A DNA stretch of 58,605 bases from an uncultured Lachnospiraceae bacterium (GCA_934292725.1 CAKQXY010000021.1:1-58605), one strand, 5' to 3'; positions 1 to 8,806 are shown, numbered from the stretch's first letter. Translations and numbers: made by a program. The notes: a model not told the origin generated them from the sequence alone.

Positions 1-74
1 GAACCGCCGTGTACCGAACGGTACGCACGGTGGTGTGAGAGGTCGGGGATTTAACAAATCCCCTCCTACTCGAT
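1..74 (+). mobile_element. 3' end of a group II intron (domains V and VI)
   Basis: The first ~34 bases fold as a domain V hairpin: a stem opening with AACCGCCGTG, a GAAC-type loop region and a closing CGCACGGTGGT. Domain VI follows as GGGGATTT/AAATCCCC with an unpaired A, and the segment closes on CTACTCGAT. This order and ending are typical of bacterial group II introns common in Clostridia. The reverse transcriptase/maturase would lie left of the window and is not visible. The 3' splice boundary is inferred at about base 74, where the hemolysin III coding sequence meets it in antisense. Confidence 0.88.
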
Positions 75-809
75 TTTGAGCAGGTATACATACATTACGA
101 TATAATGGCAAAAGCTGCCAGCCATTACAAACAGATGAAAAATCTCATGACATCCAAAATTGATGTGGCGATTTTCAAAAGCAGACAGCTTCAGCGCATA
201 GATGACACCGCCAGCAGTGTAAATAAGACCGCCGGCAAGAAGCCATAAGAAGCATCCAGTGCTTAGTGTGTTTAGAAGCTGAGGAAATGCAAAGACACAT
301 GCCCAGCCAAGTGCAATATACAAAACAGAAGAGATCCACTTTGGACAGTAAACCCAGAAATATTTAAAGCCCATGCCAAGAAGTGCAATAATCCACACGA
401 CTGCCAACAGAATATAGCCTGTCATGCCAGGAATTGCTAAGAGGCATACTGGTGTGTAGCTTCCGGCAATCAGCACAAAAATCATCATATGGTCAAGCTT
501 TTTGAGCGTTTCTTCATATGGGTGTCCTGCTGGAATAGTGTGGTAAGCTGTACTTGCAGAATAAAGAGCAACAAGACTGATTGAATAAATGATCATTGCA
601 ATGATATTTACAGGCTGATGAGTCTGGGCAGCTTTTATTAAAAGCGGTGAAGATGCACCGAGTGAAAAAATAGCGCCGATAAAATGTGTTATTGCACTTG
701 CTGGGTCTTTAATATATAGGGTATGGCGCCTGGCCTGATTGTTTGCAAGTTTTTTATTTGAAATAGATTCAGCGCCGCTGTAATATGCTGTAGATGTATT
801 CATAATCAT
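66..809 (-). CDS. Hemolysin III family (PAQR-type) membrane protein
   Basis: This is an integral membrane protein of the hemolysin III/YqfA family, distantly related to PAQR receptors. Its biochemical role in bacteria is unsettled. It has 247 residues and about seven hydrophobic segments from residue 36. The conserved metal-site residues are visible: His42, the Ser84-x5-His90 stretch, Asp106-His107, and His221/His225 in HEIFH. An ATG two codons downstream (base 803) is an equally good start behind an AGGAAAGG-like ribosome site. The last codons (Ile-Glu-stop) lie inside the group II intron end, so the natural C terminus was probably altered slightly. It is divergent from the next gene, and the 146-bp gap presumably holds both promoters. 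Confidence 0.9.
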   Translation of the reverse strand: MIMNTSTAYYSGAESISNKKLANNQARRHTLYIKDPASAITHFIGAIFSLGASSPLLIKAAQTHQPVNIIAMIIYSISLVALYSASTAYHTIPAGHPYEETLKKLDHMMIFVLIAGSYTPVCLLAIPGMTGYILLAVVWIIALLGMGFKYFWVYCPKWISSVLYIALGWACVFAFPQLLNTLSTGCFLWLLAGGLIYTAGGVIYALKLSAFENRHINFGCHEIFHLFVMAGSFCHYIVMYVYLLKIE

Positions 810-955
810 ACCTGCCTTTCCTGATAAAATAGTTCTTAATAGTTTTATATGAATATTACTGCATGTAGTTTTTAAAACTATATATCAGTATACACATATT
901 ATACACGAAAGATTAAAAAAATCAAGATAAAATGTAAAGAAAAGAGAAACTAAAG

Positions 956-1732
956 ATGGCAAATAATATACAGCCAGAAATGATACGTACAACGAAGAAT
1001 CAGCGGGAACGCTTTGCGTATGCATTAGAACAGGTTGTGGGAAAGGATCATGTGAGGGATGGAATAGGAACACTCTCAGAAAAGACAGTTCATGCAGTTT
1101 TAAAATATTATTATGAACAGGATCAGTCACACCATGAAATTATTCTTGAAAAAAGTGTTGCTGACATTTTTACGGGAAGTGAAGTGATAGAGATTCAGAC
1201 ACGTGCATTATATCGCCTGAAACCAAAGCTTGAAAAATTTTTGCCGCTCTATCCTGTAACAGTAGTATATCCGATTCCTTATGATAAGTGGGTTTGCTGG
1301 ATCAATGAAGAAACAGGTGAAATAACGCAGAAACGAAAATCACCGAAAAAAGGAAATCCCTATCTTGCCTTTAAAGAGCTTTACACAATTCGCGACTTTT
1401 TACAAGATCCGAATTTTCATGTGCGCCTTGTTTTAATGGATATGGAAGAGTATCGCTTATTAAATGGCTGGAGCAGAGATAAAAAGCGAGGCTCGAAGCG
1501 TTATGACAGACTGCCGCTTCGCCTAGAAGACGAAGTAATTCTAGACAGCCCAAAAGATTATCTGCAGTTTCTGCCATTAGAGCTAGAAGAAACCTTCACA
1601 AGTGAAGATCTGGCAAAATTAGTGAAAATACCACGAAAGTTGGCAGGAACAGTACTTCTTATCCTCTGGCAGTTAGGACTGGTAGAGCGAAGCGGAAAAT
1701 GTGGAAGAAGCTATTTGTATAAAATTAATTAA
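956..1732 (+). CDS. Conserved hypothetical protein with nuclease-like core and winged-helix tail
   Basis: I do not recognise a named family. The 258-residue protein is soluble, with no signal peptide or membrane segment. Residues 61-81 have a helix-Glu, then VAD (Asp70), a beta strand and EIQ (Glu79, Gln81). That arrangement resembles the PD-(D/E)xK superfamily variant with E-x-Q, as in CoiA-like nucleases. A basic segment lies near 125-133. The C-terminal ~60 residues (EDLAKLVKIPRKLAGTVLLI) read as a winged helix. The start has a weak GAAAAGAGAAAC ribosome site. It stands alone between divergent hlyIII and the degV promoter. The nuclease assignment is inference. Confidence 0.75.
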   Translation: MANNIQPEMIRTTKNQRERFAYALEQVVGKDHVRDGIGTLSEKTVHAVLKYYYEQDQSHHEIILEKSVADIFTGSEVIEIQTRALYRLKPKLEKFLPLYPVTVVYPIPYDKWVCWINEETGEITQKRKSPKKGNPYLAFKELYTIRDFLQDPNFHVRLVLMDMEEYRLLNGWSRDKKRGSKRYDRLPLRLEDEVILDSPKDYLQFLPLELEETFTSEDLAKLVKIPRKLAGTVLLILWQLGLVERSGKCGRSYLYKIN

Positions 1733-1764
1733 AGTAGTTTTCAAAACCAGATCTCGTTTTATTA

Positions 1765-1793
1765 TTGACACAATAAAAAATTAGTGATACCAT
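1765..1793 (+). promoter_or_regulatory. Sigma-A promoter for degV
   Basis: A perfect TTGACA (1765-1770) is followed after 17 bp by TACCAT (1788-1793). It lies 60 bases before the degV start, and no other gene intervenes. Confidence 0.7.
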
Positions 1794-1852
1794 GATTCAA
1801 GGAAGATAAAAACTAAGCGAGAGCTTGTGAAAAAATAGAAAGGTGCAGTTTT

Positions 1853-2752
1853 ATGTCAGAGTATTGCATTATCAGTGATGGCTCCTGTGATCTGCCAAAG
1901 GATCTGGCTGCCAAAGAAAATATCACGGTTGTACCGTTTTATGTATCATTTGATGAGAAAAATTATATGAAGGAAGGCGTGGATATTGGCGTACGCGATT
2001 TCTATCAGGAAATGGTAGATAATAAAGGTGTATTTCCAAAGTCATCTCTTCCATCTGTGCAGGATTACATGGAAGTTTTTGAGCCGATTATCAAGCAGGG
2101 AAAGGGAATCGTTTGTATCTGCATCACGTCGAAGTTCAGCGGTTCTGTACAGTCAGCAACAAACGCAAAAAATATTCTTCTTGAAACATATCCAGATGCT
2201 AAAATCGAAGTAATTGATTCGATGGTCAATACTGTTTTGCAGGGAATGTTTGTACTAGAAGCCGCAAAAATGTGCAATGCAGGCGTGCCGATGGAGGCTT
2301 GTGTAAAGGAGCTTCTTGATATGCGTGAGAGCGGAAGAATCTTCTTTACAATTGGAAGCATTGACTATTTAAAGCATGGCGGACGTATTGGAAAGCTTTC
2401 TGGATTAGCGGCATCAGTGCTTGGAATTAAGCCGTTAATTACATTGAAGGATGGCGAGATTTATAACTCTGGCATTAGCAGAAGCAGAAAGGCTTCCATG
2501 GCTAAGGTAATTGAGCTTTTAAAGCAGTATATAGAAGAGCGAAAGATTGACATGAAAAAGTGGCAGCTCTGTATTGGCTTTGGTTATGACCGTGAAGAAG
2601 CTGTTGCATTTCAAAAGCAGATTTTGTCAGAGCTTGGAGGCATAATAACAGAGGCGGAATGCCCACTGTTTCAGATTGGTGCGACGATTTCAGTTCATAC
2701 AGGTCCATATCCGATTGGCGTTGGATTTATCAGAAAGCAGACGCTTTGTTAA
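1853..2752 (+). CDS. DegV family (fatty-acid-binding, FakB-like) protein
   Basis: DegV/FakB proteins bind a fatty acid, and in the FakA/FakB system they present it for phosphorylation. The 299 residues match family length. The N-terminal SDGSCDLP (8-15), the TSKFSGSVQSA segment near 92-102 and the GRIGKLSG lid region near 180 are the usual signatures. It is preceded by its own promoter and followed by a bidirectional terminator, so it looks monocistronic. No FakA kinase is in the window. The specific ligand cannot be told from sequence. Confidence 0.93.
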   Translation: MSEYCIISDGSCDLPKDLAAKENITVVPFYVSFDEKNYMKEGVDIGVRDFYQEMVDNKGVFPKSSLPSVQDYMEVFEPIIKQGKGIVCICITSKFSGSVQSATNAKNILLETYPDAKIEVIDSMVNTVLQGMFVLEAAKMCNAGVPMEACVKELLDMRESGRIFFTIGSIDYLKHGGRIGKLSGLAASVLGIKPLITLKDGEIYNSGISRSRKASMAKVIELLKQYIEERKIDMKKWQLCIGFGYDREEAVAFQKQILSELGGIITEAECPLFQIGATISVHTGPYPIGVGFIRKQTLC

Positions 2753-2761
2753 TAAAATAAG

Positions 2762-2800
2762 AAAATCCCAGCCGTGTTTTACCACGGTCTGGGATTTTTT
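2762..2800. terminator. Bidirectional terminator between degV and the HD gene
   Basis: AAATCCCAG-CCGTG pairs with CACGG-T-CTGGGATTT, followed by six T. The left arm is preceded by A residues, so it can work in both directions. The HD gene's stop codon lies inside the hairpin. Confidence 0.85.
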
Positions 2801-3291
2801 ATGTCATATGGATACTTAATGCTTGCAAAAAATTGTTCAGTCATATGAAATGTTTCAGCAAGAGCACAGACCTTATCAGCCAGACATACAAGCCATGCTT
2901 CACGGCATGCCGGCGGAACAGGTGTCAGCGGAAACATATGGCGCAGAATGATATTTTGAGTGCGGTCACTTAAATTCCAGTCAGCAGTGGCATTGATTAG
3001 AGCACGCTTTGGATGAGTAAAACCATGCAGACGATGGCTTGGATCATTCTCATGCCAGTCATAAAGAAAGTAGTCATGTAAAAAAGCGCCCATAAGCAGG
3101 CTTTGCTTAGAAACAGAAATATGAAGACGATACGAAAACCATAAACTTACATAGGCAACGGCAACGCAGTGACTGTAAACGCTAGTATCACCGTGCTGGA
3201 TAAATTGTCTTGTCTTAGAAAACTGTCCTGAATTGCTGATATAGCGAAAGAAATCATTGAAGTAACGGTCTCTGGCAAGTCTGCTGTGCAT
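2779..3291 (-). CDS. HD-domain phosphohydrolase
   Basis: This 170-residue soluble HD superfamily protein is a metal-dependent phosphohydrolase of unknown substrate. The metal ligand pattern is visible: His41 (YSHCVAV), His72-Asp73 (AFLHDYF), a His at 118 and Asp139 (LADK). The HxLHGFTHPKRA stretch near 86-97 is typical of this small HD group in Clostridia. It converges on degV, and its stop codon sits in the shared terminator stem. No partner domain such as GGDEF or a RelA synthetase is fused. Substrate class is not inferable. Confidence 0.88.
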   Translation of the reverse strand: MHSRLARDRYFNDFFRYISNSGQFSKTRQFIQHGDTSVYSHCVAVAYVSLWFSYRLHISVSKQSLLMGAFLHDYFLYDWHENDPSHRLHGFTHPKRALINATADWNLSDRTQNIILRHMFPLTPVPPACREAWLVCLADKVCALAETFHMTEQFFASIKYPYDIKNPRPW

Positions 3292-3389
3292 GTACGTGTC
3301 CTTTCTTTGATGAGGTCAAATTTATTAACTGTCGCTATTATAGCTAAGGTCAAGGAAAAATGCAACTGGTAATATAAGTAAATAATCCA

Positions 3390-3418
3390 TTGAAAAGAAA
3401 AAATTACTATGATATACT
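3390..3418 (+). promoter_or_regulatory. glcK: Sigma-A promoter for the ROK glucokinase
   Basis: TTGAAA (3390-3395), 17-bp spacer, TATACT (3413-3418). An in-frame TTG at 3390 overlaps the -35 box. That rules it out as the start and supports the ATG at 3486. Confidence 0.72.
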
Positions 3419-3485
3419 TTTAACAAACACCAGCAGCAGTGAAACAATTTCCTGTGGCGAAAAAGAAACAAGATGGAGGATAAAA

Positions 3486-4427
3486 ATGAAAAAATATTGT
3501 TTTGGAATTGATGTAGGCGGAACAACCGTAAAGATGGGACTTTTTACCACTGAGGGAGAGCTTCTTGATAAGTGGGAAATCCCAACAAGAAAAGAAGATG
3601 GAGGCGCTTATATTCTTAACGATGTAGCAGCATCTGTAGAAGCAAAGTTAGCTGAAAAGAATATCGCAAAGGATGATGTTGCCGGAGCAGGAATTGGTGT
3701 TCCAGGACCGACACTTGATACTGGATATGTATCCATCTGTGTAAACTTAGGCTGGAAGGATAAGAATCCGGCAAATGAGTTGTCAGAGTTATTATCAATT
3801 CCTGTAAAGGCAGGAAATGATGCCAATGTTGCAGCTCTTGGCGAGATGTGGAAGGGCGGCGGTGAAGGCTATCTTGATGTTGTTCTGCTGACACTTGGAA
3901 CTGGCGTTGGCGGCGGTATCATCATAAATGGAGAGATCGCACCGAGCCACAGAGGAGTTGGCGGAGAGCTTGGTCATATTACGGTAAATCCAGATGAGGA
4001 AGCTACCTGTAATTGCGGAAATCATGGATGTCTTGAGCAGTATGCATCTGCAACAGGCGTTGTACGTATCGCAAAGAAGCTTCTTGCTGCAAGCAATGAG
4101 GAATCTTCTCTTCGTGCACTAGAAACAGTTACGGCAAAGGATGTGTTTGATGCTGCAAAGGCAGGAGATCATCTGGCAGTTGAGGCAGTTGAAGTGCTTG
4201 GAAAGTATCTTGGACTAGTTGTAGCAAATGTGGCACTGACAGTTGACCCAGATGTATTCGTTATCGGCGGCGGCGTGTCAAAAGCAGGTCAGGTACTTAT
4301 TGATGTGATAACAAAGTATTATCACAAGTTTGCAAAAATCATAGGAGACAACAAAGCAAAGGTTGTTTTGGCAAAGCTTGGAAATGATGCCGGAATTTAT
4401 GGTGCTGCGAGAATGGTTTTGAAATAA
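3486..4427 (+). CDS. glcK: ROK family glucokinase
   Basis: It phosphorylates glucose with ATP to glucose-6-phosphate in the cytoplasm. From the ATG at 3486 behind GATGGAGG the protein is 313 residues, normal for the family. The phosphate-binding FGIDVGGTTVKMG is at the N terminus. GIGVPGP, the NDANVAALGE catalytic Asp region and LGTGVGGGI follow. The ROK zinc motif CNCGNHGCLE is near residues 174-185 and a second glycine loop, GGGVS, is near 260. It has its own promoter and a hairpin just after the stop. The substrate could be another hexose, but the motif set is that of Firmicute glucokinases. Confidence 0.93.
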   Translation: MKKYCFGIDVGGTTVKMGLFTTEGELLDKWEIPTRKEDGGAYILNDVAASVEAKLAEKNIAKDDVAGAGIGVPGPTLDTGYVSICVNLGWKDKNPANELSELLSIPVKAGNDANVAALGEMWKGGGEGYLDVVLLTLGTGVGGGIIINGEIAPSHRGVGGELGHITVNPDEEATCNCGNHGCLEQYASATGVVRIAKKLLAASNEESSLRALETVTAKDVFDAAKAGDHLAVEAVEVLGKYLGLVVANVALTVDPDVFVIGGGVSKAGQVLIDVITKYYHKFAKIIGDNKAKVVLAKLGNDAGIYGAARMVLK

Positions 4428-4435
4428 ACAGCAAT

Positions 4436-4476
4436 TAAAAAGCCATGGGGATGAATCTTTTTTTCTCCTCATGGCT
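4436..4476. other. Hairpin after glcK, possible weak terminator
   Basis: AGCCATGGGGA (4441-4451) pairs with TCCTCATGGCT (4466-4476) with one mismatch. The plus strand has no T tract after it, though a run of seven T sits in the loop. The minus strand has TTTTT after the stem. It may only partly stop transcription into the ABC exporter gene. Confidence 0.5.
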
Positions 4477-4511
4477 ATCCAAAAGTTTGAGGAGAATTGA
4501 AAGAGAAAAAC

Positions 4512-6254
4512 ATGAAAGAGAACAAATGGAAAAAATTTGCGCGCTACTATAAGCCATATCTGGGCAGCTTTGCAGCAGATATGTTTTTTGCTATTTTGGG
4601 AGCAGCTGTAACGCTTATTATCCCGATGGTAGTGCGCTATATCACGGGCACAGTTATCTACGAAGAGCCAGACAAGGCGATGAAGGATATTGCTGTGCTG
4701 GCAGTCGTTATGATTGCTTTAGTTGCAGTCGAATTTGTCTGTAACTATTTTATTGCAACAGTAGGCCATAACATGGGCGCAAAGATGGAAACAGATATGA
4801 GAACAGAAATCTTTGACCACTATCAGAAATTGTCATTTAGCTTTTTTGATAATCAGAAGGTTGGACAATTGATGTCAAGAGTGACAAACGATTTGTTTGA
4901 TATTAGTGAGCTGTTTCATCATGGACCAGAGGATGTAGTGATTTCACTTATCAAATTCATTGGAACCATGGTGATTTTATTAAACATTCATACTGGTTTG
5001 GCACTCTGCGCGGCAGCGAGCCTTCCGTTTATGCTTGTTTTTGCATATGTATATAATGGAAAATTAAAAAGAGCATTCAAGAGAAATCGTGACCGCATTG
5101 CAGATATTAATGCACAGCTTGAGGACAGCCTTTCAGGTGTGCGTGTTGTCAAAAGCTTCGGAAATGAAGATGCCGAGATGGGTAAGTTCCAGAGCGGAAA
5201 TAATGCCTTTTTGGAGAGTAAAAAGTCAGCATATAAAATAATGGGTATTTATAACTCTGGTATGGGTGTTTTTACAACATTAGTTACCATAGTAGTAGTA
5301 GTAGCCGGTGCTGTATTTTTAACAAATAAGACTTTAGAAGTTGCAGATCTCGTAACCTTTATGCTGTATATCAATAACTTTACCGATCCGATCAAGCGCC
5401 TTGTAAGTTTTACAGAGCAGTTCCAAAATGGAGCTTCAGGATATGAGCGTTTCCTTGAGATTATGAATGTAGAGCCAGATATAGTTGATGATAAGCATGC
5501 GGTAGATGTTGGAACACTTCAGGGAGATATCTCTTTTAAGAATGTCATGTTCCATTATGTTGATACTGACACAAATGTATTGTCAAACCTGACACTTGAT
5601 ATTAAGGCAGGAGAATATGTGGCACTTGTGGGTTCTTCTGGCGCAGGAAAGACAACGATGTGCAGCCTTATTCCGCGTTTTTATGATGTAACATCAGGAG
5701 AAATTGACATTGATGGCATGGATATTCGAAAGATGACGCAAAAGAGTCTTCGCAGAAACATAGGAATTGTACAGCAGGATGTCTATTTGTTTGCAGGTAC
5801 AGTAAAAGATAATATCCGTTATGGAAAGCCAGATGCAACAGATGAAGAAATTATTGCAGCTGCGAAAAATGCCAATGCTCATGAATTTATTATGCAGCTT
5901 CCAGACGGTTATAATACAGATATCGGACAGCGAGGCGTGAAGCTTTCAGGCGGTCAAAAACAGCGATTGTCACTGGCGCGTGTATTCTTGAAAAATCCGC
6001 CAATTTTGATCTTTGATGAGGCAACATCAGCACTCGATAACGAAAGCGAGAAAATCGTACAGGATTCTCTTGAACATCTGGCAAAAAATCGTACCACACT
6101 CGTAATTGCACACCGTCTCTCAACAATCAGAAATGCAAAGCGCATCCTTGTATTAACAGAAGATGGCATAGCAGAAGAGGGAACTCACGAGGAGCTCATG
6201 GCAAAGAACGGAGTATACGCAAACTTCTACCATATCCAGGGTGTGACCGCGTAA
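4512..6254 (+). CDS. ABC exporter, fused membrane and ATPase domains
   Basis: This is a type-I ABC half-transporter (MsbA/BmrA-like) that would export an unknown lipid, drug or peptide as a dimer. From the ATG at 4512 it is 580 residues. About six membrane helices span 20-310. In the ATPase, Walker A GSSGAGKTT is at 374-382, LSGGQ at 478-482, Walker B LIFDEATSALD near 497-506, and the His switch is IAHR. A TTG at 4497 is an alternative start, but GAGGAG is only 2 bases before it. It is a single homodimer-type gene with no neighbouring partner half. The substrate is unknown. Confidence 0.92.
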   Translation: MKENKWKKFARYYKPYLGSFAADMFFAILGAAVTLIIPMVVRYITGTVIYEEPDKAMKDIAVLAVVMIALVAVEFVCNYFIATVGHNMGAKMETDMRTEIFDHYQKLSFSFFDNQKVGQLMSRVTNDLFDISELFHHGPEDVVISLIKFIGTMVILLNIHTGLALCAAASLPFMLVFAYVYNGKLKRAFKRNRDRIADINAQLEDSLSGVRVVKSFGNEDAEMGKFQSGNNAFLESKKSAYKIMGIYNSGMGVFTTLVTIVVVVAGAVFLTNKTLEVADLVTFMLYINNFTDPIKRLVSFTEQFQNGASGYERFLEIMNVEPDIVDDKHAVDVGTLQGDISFKNVMFHYVDTDTNVLSNLTLDIKAGEYVALVGSSGAGKTTMCSLIPRFYDVTSGEIDIDGMDIRKMTQKSLRRNIGIVQQDVYLFAGTVKDNIRYGKPDATDEEIIAAAKNANAHEFIMQLPDGYNTDIGQRGVKLSGGQKQRLSLARVFLKNPPILIFDEATSALDNESEKIVQDSLEHLAKNRTTLVIAHRLSTIRNAKRILVLTEDGIAEEGTHEELMAKNGVYANFYHIQGVTA

Positions 6255-6353
6255 ACCAGAATAAAAAACAACTGGATTTTTTTGTAAAGGTATGATAAAC
6301 TTTTAGGTAGTTCTTGCAAGGCTGATAAGTCTGCAAAGGAAAGGTGGTATACG

Positions 6354-6782
6354 ATGAGTCAGAAAAAAGTAGACGAGTATAAGAATTATAAGAAAAACCG
6401 CCGTGAGAATATCAAAAAGGAAAAACGCAAGGAGCGTCTGACCATGGCAGCCATGTGGGGCGCAGTTGTAGTGTTTATCGCATGTGTAGGAGGTGCGATG
6501 GGCGTTTCTATCTACAACAAGTATCAGGCAAAGCAGGCGGCACTTCCAACTTACGGTTCCACAAGTTTTATTCTTTCTGATATGTCAGGCATTCAGAAAG
6601 AAGATACAGAAGATCAGACACAAAGCGAGACAGTAAACGAGTCCGAAGAGGCTTCATCTGTTGAGTCTTCTGAGTCTGAAAGTGCATCTGATGAAGCAGC
6701 AGCTTCTGAGGAAGCATCAAATAAGGAGACACTCACCCAGACAGAAAACGAAGAGACAGAGTCCGAGAGTGCAGAAAAATAA
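6354..6782 (+). CDS. Hypothetical single-pass membrane protein with acidic, Ser/Glu-rich tail
   Basis: I do not recognise this 142-residue protein. It has a very basic N terminus (about residues 1-28, Lys/Arg-rich) and one hydrophobic segment near 32-52. The external tail (about 85-142) is composed almost entirely of Glu, Ser, Thr, Ala and Gln. The positive-inside rule puts the tail outside the cell. The start follows GGAAAGGTGG. It has its own terminator just downstream and no partner gene. The low-complexity tail suggests a spacer or wall-spanning segment rather than an enzyme. Confidence 0.75.
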   Translation: MSQKKVDEYKNYKKNRRENIKKEKRKERLTMAAMWGAVVVFIACVGGAMGVSIYNKYQAKQAALPTYGSTSFILSDMSGIQKEDTEDQTQSETVNESEEASSVESSESESASDEAAASEEASNKETLTQTENEETESESAEK

Positions 6783-6786
6783 TCAC

Positions 6787-6823
6787 AAAAAAGGGCTTTG
6801 CATGCATATGCGAAGCCTTTTTG
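6787..6823 (+). terminator. Intrinsic terminator
   Basis: GGCTTTGCAT pairs with ATGCGAAGCC (one G-U) around a 4-base loop, followed by five T. It lies 4 bases after the preceding stop codon. Confidence 0.85.
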
Positions 6824-6920
6824 CTTTTTACGTAAAATGTGAACAGATGAAAGAAAATGGTGATCTTTGATGACAAAATAGAATTTGGACGAAATGTACA
6901 AAAAAGAAAACCGGACAAAG

Positions 6921-6956
6921 AGGAGGCCCCGGTATCTTGAGGGAGATAACCGGGGC
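6921..6956 (+). other. Strong hairpin preceded by a ribosome-site-like AGGAGG
   Basis: AGGAGG (6921-6926) runs straight into a stem of GCCCCGGT-ATCT with AGAT-A-ACCGGGGC, hexaloop TGAGGG. There is no T tract on either strand. It sits in the 310-base gap before the pyrophosphatase gene. The rest of the gap is AT-rich and likely holds that gene's promoter. Its function is not known. Confidence 0.55.
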
Positions 6957-7091
6957 GATTATGAAAAACACTATATGCAAAATGGATAAAGAAAAGAAGA
7001 AAATTTCTTTTTCTTTATGTATAAAGTATAAAAATTATATATGACTCTAATATGAATATAATGTAAACAAATTGTGAACAATGGAGGCAAA

Positions 7092-8759
7092 ATGATGGGA
7101 GAAAAAGAAGAAATGGCAAAGGTTTTTGTAGTAGGTCACCGAAATCCAGATACAGATTCAATTTGCTCAGCAATTTCGTATGCCAACTTAAAAAATACGT
7201 CGGATGATGGCAAGCAATATGTTGCCTGCAGGGCAGGACGTGTCAATGAGGAGACAAAATATGTGCTTGACTATTTTGGCATACAGGAGCCAGAGCTGGT
7301 TGAGGATGTGAGAACACAGGTCAGAGACATTGATTTTAGAAGAACACCTGGCGTTCAGAGAAATATTTCATTAAAGACAGCATGGCGCATCATGAAGGAT
7401 GAGCGTGTTGTAACAGTTCCAGTTGTAAACAGAAAGCGCCTTGAGGGTGTTTTAACAGTAAGTGATATTACGGACTCCTTTATGGAAGCATATGACAGTG
7501 AAATTTTATCAACGGCACATACGCGCTACTGCAATATCGTAGATACACTTGAGGGTAAGCTTCTTATTGGAGATGAGAAAGCCTACTACACAAAGGGAAA
7601 GGTTCTTGTTGCAGCAGCAAATCCAGATTTGATGGAAAGCTATATCAGTAAGCACGACTTAGTTATTCTTGGAAACCGCTACGAGTCACAGCTTTGTGCA
7701 ATTGAGATGGAAGCAGACTGCATCGTTGTCTGCGAGGGCGCACCAGTATCTTTAACAATTAGAAAGCTTGCTCAGGAGCGAGGCTGTACAGTTATAAGCA
7801 CACCGTTTGATACCTTTACAGCAGCACGTTTTATAAATCAGAGTATGCCAATCAGTTACTTTATGAAGCGCGATCATTTGATCACCTTCGAGGAAGATGA
7901 ATTTATAGACGATATTCGTGATACTATGGCATCTGTTCGTCACCGTGATTTCCCAATCATCAACAGCCAGGGACAGTATCTAGGTACCATTTCCCGAAGA
8001 AATCTTCTCGGTGCCAAGAAAAAGCAGGTAATTCTTGTAGATCACAATGAGAGCGGTCAGGCTGTGCGAGGTATTCAGGATGCACAGATTCTAGAGATCA
8101 TTGACCATCATCGTCTTGGTACGATTGAGACAATGACACCAGTATATTTCAGAAATCAGCCTCTTGGCTGCACTGCAACGATTATTTACCAGATGTATCA
8201 GGAGCAGGGTGTTGAACTCACAAGAGAAATCGCAGGACTTCTTTGCGGTGCCATCATTTCTGATACTCTGCTGTTTCGTTCTCCGACATGTACAGCAATT
8301 GACCGCATGGTAGCAGAGAAGCTAGGAATGATTGCAAAAATTGATCTGGAAAGCTTTGCAAAGGAAATGTTTGCAGCCGGAAGCAATTTAAAGAATAAGA
8401 CAGAGGAGCAGATTTTCTTCCAGGATTACAAGCGCTTTACAATGGAATCATTAGAGGTTGGCGTTGCTCAGATTAGTTCAATGAATCCAGATGAGCTGTC
8501 AGAACTGTGCACACGCATGCCAGCCTATCTTGAAAAGGCAGCAGAGCAGCAAAAGGTGGATATGATCTTTATGATGCTGACTAGTATTATAGATGAAAGC
8601 ACAACGCTTCTTTGCTATGGAAAAAATTGTGAAAAGATCGTTCAATATGCATTTACAAAGCAGCTGACAGATGGAAAGGTTGAATTGCCAGGCGTTGTAT
8701 CAAGAAAGAAGCAGCTTGTACCGGCTTTGATGACAGGCATTCAGATGATGATGCAGTAA
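7092..8759 (+). CDS. Manganese-dependent inorganic pyrophosphatase with CBS domains (DHH family II)
   Basis: It hydrolyses pyrophosphate to phosphate, and the CBS domains bind adenine nucleotides that tune activity. The 555-residue length is right for the CBS/DRTGG-containing subgroup. GHRNPDTDS (15-23) supplies metal-binding His and Asp residues, and DHH is at 338-340. CBS halves lie near 101-126 and 278-306, flanking a DRTGG-like segment. A DHHA2 domain forms the C terminus. Two ATGs (7092, 7095) follow GGAGG, and the second has the better spacing. The in-frame GTG at 7074 lies upstream of the ribosome site and is unlikely. Confidence 0.92.
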   Translation: MMGEKEEMAKVFVVGHRNPDTDSICSAISYANLKNTSDDGKQYVACRAGRVNEETKYVLDYFGIQEPELVEDVRTQVRDIDFRRTPGVQRNISLKTAWRIMKDERVVTVPVVNRKRLEGVLTVSDITDSFMEAYDSEILSTAHTRYCNIVDTLEGKLLIGDEKAYYTKGKVLVAAANPDLMESYISKHDLVILGNRYESQLCAIEMEADCIVVCEGAPVSLTIRKLAQERGCTVISTPFDTFTAARFINQSMPISYFMKRDHLITFEEDEFIDDIRDTMASVRHRDFPIINSQGQYLGTISRRNLLGAKKKQVILVDHNESGQAVRGIQDAQILEIIDHHRLGTIETMTPVYFRNQPLGCTATIIYQMYQEQGVELTREIAGLLCGAIISDTLLFRSPTCTAIDRMVAEKLGMIAKIDLESFAKEMFAAGSNLKNKTEEQIFFQDYKRFTMESLEVGVAQISSMNPDELSELCTRMPAYLEKAAEQQKVDMIFMMLTSIIDESTTLLCYGKNCEKIVQYAFTKQLTDGKVELPGVVSRKKQLVPALMTGIQMMMQ

Positions 8760-8806
8760 ATACGAAACTTTATTAAGGAAAACAGACAAAAGAAAGTGAG
8801 AAAACA

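Noticed and set aside
1371..1577. Many 60-120 codon frames on the opposite strand of genes (this is one example)
   Set aside because: They overlap well-supported genes, lack ribosome sites and have compositions expected of antisense shadows.
6961..7044. 27-codon frame after the AGGAGG hairpin
   Set aside because: The ribosome site is locked in or before the hairpin and too far from the ATG. The peptide is low-complexity and AT-driven.
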